DNA from: Rapana venosa
Lineage: Eukaryota > Mollusca > Gastropoda > Neogastropoda > Muricidae
Reading direction: 5' to 3'
Assembly: GCA_028751875.1 (NCBI GenBank)
Contig: CM054154.1
Span: forward strand, 54,241,462-54,305,461
Length of the DNA: 64,000 nucleotides
Shown here: one piece after another, positions 21,997 to 31,882 of the stretch
Numbering within the stretch: the stretch's first letter is position 1
How the letters are laid out: each line of letters begins with the position of its first letter
Position numbers and translations under genes: made by a program
Notes under the pieces: generated by a model
What the model was told of the DNA's origin: nothing
What the model saw: the letters and a program-made list of their open reading frames with translations, nothing else
The model's database searches: none

Positions 21997-22915
21997 CATC
22001 TGGTGTTAAACAGGGAGATGTGTGTAGTCCTATTTTGTTTTCTTTATTTATCAATGAGTTGACTCTGGAAGTTATTCGTAATGGTAGACATGGGGCACGA
22101 TACATAGATGACACTTAAGAAATATTTTTACTCATTTTGGCTGATGATGTAGTGTTAATTTCAGAGACAGTTGTTTGGCTGCAAAGACAATTAAATAGTT
22201 TAGAAAAAGCGTCAGGTTCACTACAGTTAAAGGTTAATATTGTCAAAAAGTAACATTATAGTATTTAGAAAAAGGGGGTATCTTGCAGAGCGGAAAAGAT
22301 GGACTTATAATGGAAGCTTTATACCAGTTGTGAATGTATATAAATATCTAGAAATATATTTTTCAACACGATTAAGTTTTTCATTTCCCTGTAGAGATCT
22401 GGTAAGTAGAGCAAAATATCCTGTATTGTGTATCCTGAGAAAACTGAAGTTGTTTGATGCCCAAATTCAACCTATGGTGCAATATGGTGCTGAATTATGG
22501 GGCTTAGACGCAGGTGTTGTGGAACTTGAAAAGATTCATTTGTATGCCTTGAAGAAATTTCTAGGCATATCAATCTAAACACCCAATGACTTAGTTTATG
22601 GGGAAACTAACAGGTATCCAATTAGTTTAATTTCCATGGTCAAGTGTATTCGTTGTTGGCTAAAACTCACACAAATGGAATCACATAGATTACCTCATAA
22701 AGCTTATAAAATGTTAATGAATTTAGATGCCAGAAGTAAGAAAAACTGGGTATCGAGTATAAGACTAAAATTATATGAATATGGTTTTGGTTTCGTATGG
22801 GAAAATCAAGGTGTAGGGGACATAACTGGGTTTATTTATGCGTTTCGGCAACGACTAGTGGATTGCAGGGGGCAGACGGCTTCACATTTTCGGGAGAGTG
22901 TCGTTTGATAGTCGA
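21997..22915 (+). pseudogene. Family F LINE ORF2, 3' part (copy F1)
   Basis: RT continues with motif B SGVKQGDVCSPILFSLFINE (about 22000-22060) and motif C ILADDVVLISE (about 22135-22165). YKYLEIYFSTRLS (YLG-type motif), QIQPMVQYGAELWGL and the frame 22636-22908 follow, the last with VKCIRCWLKLTQMESHRLPHKAYKML. These align in order with F2 at 42780-43670. The copy ends abruptly near 22915, before the Cys/His C-terminus and the 3' tail that F2 still carries, so it is 3'-truncated or its end is unreadable. Frameshifts are present near 22115 and 22250. Confidence 0.85.
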
Positions 22916-24323
22916 ATGTGAACCCTTTGATTGTGTTCCTGTCTATGTACAATGCCCATAGACAGACATCTGAAAAAAAATGACACATTTAGTTTTGGGT
23001 ATTTTGAATACTTTTACTTCTTAGGGTTTAATCGAAATTACGAATTTTGATTTTCCCATTATGTCATGATGCTCTTGAAAATGAACTTCTTTTTTTTTGT
23101 CTTGTCTGAGAAAAAGAGCAAAGAAAAAAATTTTTCCTTTAAAGTTTTTTCAGCACCGTTTTTTCAAAATTGTTATGGATGAAAACTCCAAACAAAAAAC
23201 AATTGCCAAAAGTTTGTTGTATATTTCCCACAAAGTTTTAAAGACCAGTATGTTGTAAAACAGGTTTTAATTGGGGAAAACTTAAAAAAGTGGTGTTCTA
23301 CCCGTATATTACCCCTTTTTGGGGCAATGGCCTTTAGAATAAATAACCCAAAACCGAATCGGAATCTCTCTCTCTCTTCCTCTCTGGGCTCGACGTACAA
23401 CAGTGTCTTGTGCTCTTAAAAAATGCTCTTTTTAAGGAAACCCTGTTTTTCCATTATATCATTTTTGGCCCTTTGGGGTTTCTCGTCCATTTTTTCCGAT
23501 TGCACCTGTGCTGTGGTTTTTGAAAGGGGTGGTTTTGTGGATGTTGGTGAAAAGTAACATAGTTTTTTTTATTTTGTCAACAGTGTCCTTTTTCGCCCGC
23601 CAGTTGAATGCACATGGATAGTTGAAATGTAAATCCTTGACACACTTTTCCCTTTTGATGAGTCAGCCATGCGGGGTTTTGTGCTACAATGTGGGATTTG
23701 GGTGTCGCCAGCCACCAAGGGTGTTACAGCATGAGGTGTGAAGTGCTCTAAAGTTCTGGTCGTGGTTGTTAGGCAGGTAGCCTACCCACCATGCAGTGAT
23801 GTGTGTTTTTGGTTTTTGTGTGTGTAGGCCTTCATAGTATTGTGCCCCTTTTCCTCCTAGCCTAGTCTGTGTTCACGTTTTTGGGCCTTGCTCTAACACC
23901 CACCCCCCCACCCTCCCTCTTTTCCTTCGCCCAAGCCTTCTACCCTTTTTTTCACATGGGCCCTATATTGTTTGACACTTTTCAGGGTCAATATTATTTA
24001 AGTGTTCCCATTTTTCAAAGTTGTAAAATGTGGGCAGGGGCCATGGGTTAGAAAACATCGAACCACCAATCTCCCATTTTTCCCCCCACTCCTCTAATCC
24101 CTTTTCCCTTTTCCACCCCCCCACTCCCCCAAAAAAATTGTCTGCTGTCCCCAATAAAAACCCCTTGTGATGTGTAGATAAAAAAATTGCCCCCAAAAAA
24201 AAACTTTTTAAAGCCCCTTTTCAGTTGCTTCCCTTTGGCCGAGTGTCTTTTACAAAGGCCAGCACAATGTAAATGATCAACCAGCCTTTAGGTTTTTTGG
24301 AATGACTTTCCCAAACCCAAAAA
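22916..24323. other. No gene recognised
   Basis: Mixed sequence becomes noisy from about 22980. A small hairpin is possible at 22939-22965 (9-bp arms, 9-base loop) just after F1 ends. T-rich and C-rich homopolymer runs dominate 23.4-24.2 kb. Open frames in it have no motif. Confidence 0.5.
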
Positions 24324-24690
24324 CAAGCCAATTTCCTTGATGAAAAAGGACCTAACCCATCCCCACCCCCACCTTGGGAAACAAAAAACTGATCCCCATC
24401 CCCTTTTTTTACAAAACAGGAATGTATTTGTGCAAAGAAAACCCTGTGCAGAAGTTGGCTCAAAAATAATTTCCCAGCTCTGTAAAAGTGCCAACCAAAC
24501 AAGCCAATTTCCTTGAGTGAAAATAGGCCCTAACCAGCATCCCCACCACCCTCCCCCGTAAAGAACTTTTAAAACTAAAATAAAAGTAAATATGGGAAAA
24601 GAAACTGTCACCACCGCCCTTTTACCCCCAACGGAATGATTGTGAAAGCAACCTTGCAGAAGATGGCTCAAAAAAAAATTTCCGACTCTA
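24324..24690. repeat. Two tandem units of about 176 bp
   Basis: CAAGCCAATTTCCTTGA starts at 24324 and again at 24500. In both units it is followed by GACCTAACCC/GCCCTAACCAGC, CATCCCCACC, and later TGCAGAAGxTGGCTCAAAAA. The copies differ by many small indels. Open frames across both strands are Gly/Val-rich translations without motifs. Confidence 0.65.
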
Positions 24691-26640
24691 AACAAGGATC
24701 CGAGCCATCTTCTGCCTGACACAAAGGAACCCAGCCAAACCTGGACGAGGCTGTGCTTTTGACCTGTCTGAGCTACCCCTCCCCCAACCCCCCAAAACCT
24801 TCCCCCCTTGGCGGAATAATTTCCGGGAAAATCCCTCCCCTCCAGGGCCCGCCCAACCAGATTGCTCCCATTGACCAACCACCCCCACCCCACCACCCGC
24901 CTGATTTTCACTGTGTGATGATCCCCCCTCACCCCCACCGTTCAGCAGCCAGCCCGGGTTTAACTTCAGCAGAGGGAACACAACAAAAACCACTCCAAAA
25001 AACACAGCACAAACATACTTCATACCCTGTCAGATGCAAGTTCCCCTCAACAACAAAGCAGGGTACGATAAAAACATAGTCCATCTAACATTCAGTTCCC
25101 AAAAAGCACACAAAACACTCATCCATATGTGAATGAGTTCCACATAGGTCCCCCCCTTCCCCAAAAAAACACGCTGTTTCCCTCGTTTCCTGACAAAAAA
25201 CCAATTACCCAAACATCAAAAATACACTCACTGTCTTGCCCAATCCAAAAAACACTAAAGCATTGGTTTTCCCCTCCCCAAAAGCTTTTCTCAAACTGCA
25301 AAAAAAAAACCACGATTAAAGTCAGAACTCACGGAACTGAAACACACTTTTCAAAAGCAACACACACAAAAACATTCAACCTCACCACGAGTCAACGAAG
25401 AACAGGCTCCTTACTAACTCCTTCCCCCCCCAACGATTCCTTTCCTCCCATGACCGGGAAAACACAAATAAATGTACACATGAAAACACTGACCCAGACC
25501 CAACCCCCCCTGACCAAAAACTTCATAAACCCAGGGACAATACTGTGAAACATCAAAAAAACCAAACAGACCTGGAAAACAAGCACCCCAAATTACTGAA
25601 AAAATCAAAACCCAAGCCAAAAGCAACACTGCCAACACTGTCAGCATCAACAACCAAACAGATCGGCAAAAAAACCCCGTGACAACACCGAGGGAAAAAG
25701 ACCCCAAACCCCAAAATGCTTGTAAAACGTCCCCAAAAAGAAAAAAAAAGAAAAAACTGCAAGCACACACTTCTGAAGCACCTCAGACACCCCCGCAACA
25801 CCTCACCCAGCCAAAAACTAGCATAAAAAGAGTAAACTCCAGCACAACGAATCTCATCCGGGGGTGCTAGTGAAGGACACTCAAGTAGTTTTCTAAAATT
25901 TATTACAAGGCAAAATAAAACATCCTTCTCAGGTCTCACAGTTGTGATTTTTCATTGGCTTAAACACTTTCCCCCGAACAAAAAATTTCAGCCCCAAATT
26001 TTTCATACTGGAATCAACACATGCAAATAAATCCATCACAGACAATAAAGGGGGAAAACTTATCAGAATAAAACATTTTGGGTTTCCCCCCCCCGCCGGC
26101 TTGGGGGATCGTCCATTATCCCCCCCAAAGGGCGACATCTCTAAAGAAGACCACAACTTATCCAACATGTCCCCTTTCCAAAGTGTGTTCTGCAGAAAAC
26201 AAAGTTTGCAGACCACACTGCCAATTTTTCAAACGCCGTGGGGCCCCACCAAAAATTTATATTCTGACCCTTTCCCTCCCAGCCCCAAAGGTGCAGAAGG
26301 TTGGCGGCAGCCTCAAATACCCGACCCCCGCCCAAACCGCCCTCCTGACGCCCCAACTACACGGCCCCCGAGTACAGGGAGAACCCCCTTAACCCTGCTT
26401 AAAAAGGGTATCAGTCCCTGGATACCTTTTCTCAGCGGGTAGGCGCCAACCCACCCTCAACCCCTTTTAAAGACCGTGTTGGGCCAACAGGGACAAACCC
26501 CCCAATTACGTTGTGACGACCCCTTATCCCCCCACCGCCAGCCCCCCCCCTACCCCGCGTGTCCGCCCCCAACTTCCCCAGCTCCAACTTTTTGTATGGG
26601 CTACATAGGGAAACTCTGGGTGACAAATTCTCCCTACCAA
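24691..26640. other. No gene recognised; C-rich and A-rich noisy sequence
   Basis: The plus strand translates as Pro/Thr/Gln/Lys-rich text (for example 25129-25548), comparable in composition to the ORF1 linker at 1.7-2.5 kb. I found no domain motif. It could be another ORF1 linker or simply low-complexity DNA. No RNA gene or ordered repeat is seen. Confidence 0.45.
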
Positions 26641-26659
26641 AATTTCCCCTTAAGGGGTG

Positions 26660-26760
26660 TGTGTGTAGTGATGTGGTGGGGGGGGGGGAGGTTTGCAGGT
26701 CACCCATGGTGAAATACATGTGTGTGTTGTGTGTGTGTGTGTTTTTGTGTGAAAAAAGGA
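26660..26760. repeat. GT-rich short repeats
   Basis: GTGTGTGTAGTGATGTGGTGGGG (about 26658-26690) and a GT tract at 26720-26752. Simple sequence only. Confidence 0.6.
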
Positions 26761-26924
26761 TATGTAGTGCGTTCATACGTGCATGCTGTGGTGAACACTT
26801 CTTTAACCCATCATTTAAATTAGAAATTAATAAAAATTTACAAAGACTTTTCCCGTGTTCTGCTCCCTGGCCTTGAAAAAGTCAATTTGTTGACATTTAA
26901 TTTTATATCATATATCCTATTTGT

Positions 26925-27035
26925 CTCGAGACACGCCCCCCCAGTGCGCGTGTGAAACAGACAGTTTAAATTTTAAACAAAACTGTATTCTGTGCTCGAG
27001 ACACGCCCCCCAGTGCTGCAGTGTGAAGCAAACAG
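26925..27035. repeat. Direct repeat with 70-bp period
   Basis: CTCGAGACACGCCCCCC is present at 26925 and 26995. Both are followed by AGTGC, GTGTGAA and C-A-rich residues ending in ACAGT. About 40 bp of each unit match. There is no coding context. Confidence 0.65.
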
Positions 27036-27544
27036 TGACAGGCAAAAAGTGCAATTCGTACCAGCACCAAGCTTTCTGGAACAGTGTGATTGTGCCAAAC
27101 CTTTTTTTCTCTCTTTTTCTTTTTTTATTTTTTCCTTCTTTTTTTTATTTTTTTTTTTAAAATCTAATTCCAGGGCTGTGCTGTTTTTAGTGTGCTTATT
27201 TTTCAATTCTGGGATCTGTATTTAAGGGGCTTTACTGTATTTTCGGCCTCCTTGTTGAGGGGATTTGGTTCTCTGTTTTGTTGTTTGTTTTTGTTGTTGT
27301 TTTTTTTATCTCCCCCCTTTTTCTCGGAAACCTCCCCGCCCACCCGCGGGAATTTTTTTTTCCTCAACACTGTCACTGAGAGTTATACACAAATTGTGGC
27401 TACAGAGGGTAATTTATTTTATCTTTCTTTAACCCTTCCACCCTATACCTCTTCAAGTATTTACTCCCCATCCCCCCCCCATTATTTTTGTTCATTGTCT
27501 CTCTTTTTTTCCTTATCTCCCATTTTGTAACATCAATAATTTCC
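27036..27544. other. T-rich spacer, nothing recognised
   Basis: Long T runs lie at 27100-27165 and 27295-27360. It is upstream of LINE B and may contain its noisy 5' region, but no frame can be followed. Confidence 0.45.
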
Positions 27545-29085
27545 TCACAAACTAACTTCAAAAAGAGATTCAAACCCAATTCTTTGGGCCCCCCAAGGAT
27601 GGCTTACGAATTTGCCACTAAATATAAACCATGGCAAAAAATCGAAAATATAACAAGCCATCACAAACCAAGGCAAACCCTTGCATAATAGGGTTTCCGA
27701 GTCAAGATTACAAACACATAACCAAATGAATTCCATTCCAGGTATAAAATCGTGCGAAAAGATCTGCAAAAACCCAAGGAAAAAAGGTATCTTAAACATT
27801 TTAGTGGTATGTGCTTCAAACATCTTTTCAATCTTGAAAATTTGAAATAAATATCTGGATCAAAGTAGCTATAAAAGGTGCAGACCTTTTTTAATGGGGG
27901 TTTGCTACAGAAAACCAAAGAAAGAAAAAATTTGGATAAACAAGTTTGGGCCCATGTTAAAGTAGCCATTAGAATTAGGGAAAAATTTCTTTCTAGGTGA
28001 TTTTTTATTTCCTGCAAAAGTAAACAACCCGGCCCCAAATTTTTAACTCATTTAATCTTCCTAAAAAAGTTATTTACCCACAAGAGTCACACAAAAACGA
28101 ACACAATTATTGATCACATCTATGATAGACCCTAAAAACACAAGAAATGTGTGTCCCTTATTAACTGTAGCGATCACTACCCATCTGTACCACAGGTCAA
28201 AAAAAGGAACAAAAATTTCCAAAACCCGGCCCTTAAAAATATAACCTTTCTTCTTTTGCAAAAATTTAATAGATCTTTTCTTACTAAATTTAAAATTCCC
28301 TGTCTCGGAAACATTCTTTTTACGATCCAGACCTGGCCTTGAGTTTTTGGATAAAAATTTTTTTCTGAAATTTATAAAAACTGCCCATTTAAAAACCAAA
28401 GGATCAAACATGCCGCAAACCACTTGGTTTACAAAGGAAATAAAGAAGCATGTTTCTTAGGATTTCTTAAAGGCATAAAATTTTTTGAGGAGGCAAAAAA
28501 AAAAAGAAAACCATAAACTCACAAAAACGGCGAGAGAAAAAAGGGAAATATTTCCCAAAATCTTTTATCCAAAAAAAAATTCAAAAAGTGTATGGAAAAA
28601 CAAAAATAAATAAAAAAATAATCAAATTTTTTCCCAAAACTAAAATAATTAAGTACTTCTGCTGAAAAACTAAACAATCCTTCTTAATATTTTTTCTAAC
28701 AAATTAAAATGATAACCAAGCCCAATGATCTAAAGGGAAACTAAAAAAAATACTGCCAAAAAAGCGTATTCCCATCAAAACTCCACTTCCATTCTATCTG
28801 TTTCTGACGCACAATTCCCTGACTCACCTCAAACAATCAAGTCGCGTGGTCTTGAGGAAAATGATGGCAGAATACTAAAACCTCATCAGGTTTACTACAC
28901 TTGACACTATCTAAAACCTTTTGTCTTATAAGAACTTTTTTCCCCAAACGCTTTTCAAAATGCTAAGGGTTCTGTTCCACAAGTCGGGGACATTCGTCCC
29001 TAAAAACTATGGGCCCAATCTTTTTTTAAACTTACCTTTCAAAACCTTGGGAAAAAAACATACGAAAAAAACCATAGCCCTAATA
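27545..29085 (+). pseudogene. LINE B part 1: APE endonuclease and RT fingers
   Basis: In shifting plus frames the following are readable in order: a KIVRKDLQK-like stretch (about 27745), HLFNLENLK (about 27825), VAIKGADLF (about 27865), LGDFxF where LGDFN is expected (about 27985), TQPTRVT-like TRVTQK (about 28085), TIIDHIYDRP (about 28103-28132) and CVSLINCSDHYPS (about 28152-28190). These are the APE endonuclease landmarks, including the catalytic GDFN and SDH boxes. TTWFTKEIKK (about 28422) marks the linker. VLFHKSGTFVPKNYGPN (about 28965-29015) matches the RT fingers VPLHKSGD-x-NYRPISLL pattern. The reading ends at about 29085, where the TAA-rich 3' end of A2 begins. The region is rich in homopolymer errors. 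Confidence 0.8.
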
Positions 29086-29214
29086 AAAAATAATAATTAT
29101 GGAATTTTATGCGTAAAATCTGGAAAAAAACAAAAAAATCAAAGCGTTGCATCAATCTTTGGGCATGCAATCTCCTTAAAAAAGGCAAAATTTCAAATCA
29201 GGCGGCAACCCGCA

Positions 29215-29260
29215 CACGCACGCGCGCGCACACACCCACACACCACACAAACAACACACA

Positions 29261-29295
<35 letters not shown>
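29215..29295. repeat. (CA)n tract in A2 3' region
   Basis: CA repeats, with CGCG-containing units at the left end. In A2 orientation this is GT, at the same position as the GT tract of A1. Confidence 0.85.
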
Positions 29296-29296
<1 letters not shown>

Positions 29297-31301
29297 AGAA
29301 CAACACTTAAAAGGTGAAAGATGTGTTGAAAATTAGGGCGTATGGGGGGGGGAAATCTAGGTAGGAAAAAGGTGTTTGAGGTGGATTTGAAGGAATCAAG
29401 TGGGGTTTTGACGAAGTGAAGGGGAGGTCATTCCCGGTGGATGGACCAGAAACGAGAAGGGCGACGGCCAACAGTGGTTTGTTTGAACTGGGTTCGAAAG
29501 CACAAAGTATCGCGGCCTTAAAGAAGGGAACGGGATGGGTTTTACGTGGAAAAAAAAGTTCGAGATAAGAGGGGGCGATTTGTGGGGACATTTGAAAAGA
29601 GGGTATTAATTTTTATACTCCGTTTTTTGAGAAGGGGAACCCGTGAAAAGATCGCAAAAAAAAAAGTGAAAAGTGTTCAGTTTTTTTTTTTTGGGGCCAG
29701 CGGTGGGCGAGTTTTGTATGCTTGAAGAGAGTGGATAGTGTGCTGGAGGCCGCCAAAAGAGAATTACGTATCTAAACGTGAAAGAAAAGAGAGATTTACA
29801 AAATTGGAAGTTTATCATGGGCAGATATTCGAATCGCGCTTATGCCCGTAATTTTAGTAGCAAGCTGGCAGGTCTGGGTGATGAAAAAATTTTTATAGAG
29901 ATGTGTTGCAAGAACTACTCCTAAGTATTACCGGTTGGACAAAAGGAAATGACTATTGCGATTTCTAATGAAGTTTTTGTGATAGAGGAAAGTTTTGTTG
30001 GGCCCTAGAGCAGGCTTCGGTTTTACGGCATTAAGTTTTAACTTGTTTTGAGTCATCCCGTTTGAATGCTTGAAAAGGGGTAGGACTATTTGTCAGGAGG
30101 GAAGGAAATTTTCCCAAAAGTACGTGCATGAAGTTGAGTATATCGGCTAGAATGAGATCAATAGGGGTGGTTTTTTTATATGTGAGAGTGGGGCGTGTAG
30201 AGAGTAAAAAAGAACGCCAGGGCTTCCCTGTGGGGGGTCCCATTCCCTTTTACGGTTTTTTTATTAAATTTTTTTACAAAACTTTTGGAACCGGTCTGTA
30301 GTATGAAGTAAACCAGGTGAGGGCTGTGCCAAAAGTATTTTGGAGGCGAGAAAGAAAATTTGGGAGTAATCTATGGTATCAAAGCTGCAGATAAGTCAAG
30401 AAGAGTGAGGGGGGAGATTTTTCCTGCATCAGAAGCAAGTAGAAGTGTATCTTAAGTATGGACTAGGGTGGTTTCGGTGCTGTGGGTTGGGGCGTAGGCA
30501 GACTGAAAAGTGGGAAGGAGATCATTGGAATGAAGGTTTATGTTGAGCTGTTTGAGAACAACTTTTTCTAGTACTTTAGAGACAAAGGGTAAGTTTGAGA
30601 CAGGCCTATAATTTTTCAGAATGTGGGATCGAGGTCGTGCTTTTTCAGTAGAGGTGTGACTATTGCTGTTTTAAGAGTGATGGAAAATTTCCTGACTGAA
30701 GGATGAGTTTACTATTTTAGTGATAAAGGCACAAGTTGTGGAAGGCATTGTGAGGAAAAAGGAGCAGGTATGGGATCAAGGTCGTATGATTTTATATTTC
30801 ATTTCCTTCAGAATTGTCATGATTTCTTTTTCACTTGTGGGATGGAAGGAAAAGAGAGGAGTTGCCAGTGAACTGGGGGTAGGAGGCGCAGGCGGGAAAT
30901 TTGAGTTTGATCAATTTCTGGAGCGTATGTTTCGAACTTTGTCTGAAAAGAAGGCAAAAAAATATGGATGGAAGTTCAGACAGGCTGTGGGTGTTAGGCA
31001 GAGGGAGTTGTTTTTGCAACTCCAAGGAGATTTGAGGTGAGGGAAAAAAGAGATTTTATGGATGTAGCACAGAAAATTTTTTGGGAAGAGTAGTAGTCTG
31101 TCTTTGCTGAAGGGGATAGAGTTTGACTTTGTTTATCTGTTTTCGGAAAAGTTGTTTGTTGATTTCGGTTTTTGACTTCCGCCACTGCCGTTCTAGTTGC
31201 CGGCGTTTGCGCTTCGCTATCAAGATGTCTTGGGTATACCATGGCGCACAGGGTCTGTCAGGGAGGAAATGATCAGTAGGAGGTGCATGCTCATCAAGCA
31301 G

Positions 31302-31413
31302 TTGGCGGAGAATAGTGTTATAGTGATCAGAGAGGTCAGTGTGGTCATATAGATACATATTGGCGGAGAATAGTGTTATAGTGATCAGAGAGGTCAGTGT
31401 GGTCATATAGATA
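31302..31413. repeat. Tandem duplication of 54 bp at the A2/B junction
   Basis: TTGGCGGAGAATAGTG... TCATATAGATA occurs at 31302-31355 and 31360-31413, separated by CATA (period 58). The two units are identical. The sequence is A2 5' sequence on the minus strand, so the duplication lies exactly at the 5' end of A2 where LINE B resumes. Confidence 0.9.
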
Positions 31414-31882
31414 TTAACAACTTACCTCACCCAAATCAGTCTGGATTTAGAAAAAGTCACTCGTGCCATACGGCATTGACTAGTCTTGTAGACAATTGGC
31501 TGTCAAACATTAATGACAATAAATTTTGTGGAGTATTATTTATAGATTTCAAAAAAGCATTTGATACAATTGACTGCAGTAAAAAGCTAGACTATATAAT
31601 CTCTCTACAAATACTCTTGAACTTATTGCTTCTTATCTTACAAACAGGCAACAGTGTGTTTCAATAGCTACGTCCACATCCACACTAAAACCCATTCATT
31701 ATGGAGTACCACAGGGATCCATCTTAGGACCAATTCTCTTTTCATTATACAGAAATGACCTTCCTCTCCATATCAAATCTAAATGCGAACTTTTTGCTGA
31801 CGACACAACCATACATACAAGCCATACTGACATTAACTCTCTTGCAAAGACATTGCAAAATAGCACTGATGATCTTGTCAAA
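31414..31882 (+). pseudogene. LINE B part 2: RT palm
   Basis: RT resumes with NNLPHPNQSGFRKSHSCHTAL and TSLVDNWLS, then motif A FCGVLFIDFKKAFDTID (frame 31476-31667). Motif B YGVPQGSILGPILFSLY (about 31698-31748) follows after a frameshift, then motif C LFADDTTIHTS (about 31790-31825). The end SLAKTLQNSTDDLVK sits on the 12-bp duplicated target. All catalytic RT boxes of B are in this piece and their Asp residues are present. The preceding B residues are at 29085 and the following ones at 34986. Confidence 0.9.
31871..31882 (+). other. Target-site duplication, left copy (C1 in B)
   Basis: GATCTTGTCAAA, repeated exactly at 34974-34985. Removing C1 and one copy joins the B residues STDDLVK to WTELNHMSIHPQKTKCML in frame. 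Confidence 0.93.

Larger units (their letters stand above)
29086..31413 (-). pseudogene. Family A LINE (copy A2), inserted in LINE B
   Basis: The minus-strand element runs from about 31355-31413 (5') to 29086 (3'). Frame 31406-31056 gives LLDEHAPPTDHFLPDRPCAPWYTQDILIAK and QLERQWRKSKTEINKQLFRKQ. Then ATSIKSLFSLTSNLLG (about 31060-31010) and, in the RT fingers, KNYRPVSNLPFVSKVLEK (about 30625-30565). A WNDLP-like C-terminus lies near 29440. A CA tract (29215-29295; GT in element orientation) and a degraded copy of the A tail (29085-29180) ending in TAATAA complete it. It starts downstream of the endonuclease SDH box, so it is 5'-truncated. Quality is good above about 30250 and poor below. RT boxes between 30.2 and 29.5 kb are not readable. 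Confidence 0.82.

Noticed and set aside
22939..22965. Hairpin with 9-bp arms (CTGTCTATG/CATAGACAG), considered as a terminator or element end
   Set aside because: Rho-independent terminators do not apply to a eukaryotic genome, and no second copy was seen. It may be chance.
24288..24938. 216-codon Gly/Trp/Val-rich minus frame
   Set aside because: The composition reflects G-rich noise and a 176-bp tandem duplication; no recognised domain.
29086..31413. Target-site duplication for A2
   Set aside because: The left flank is noisy and the TAA tail hides the edge. No convincing direct repeat could be chosen.
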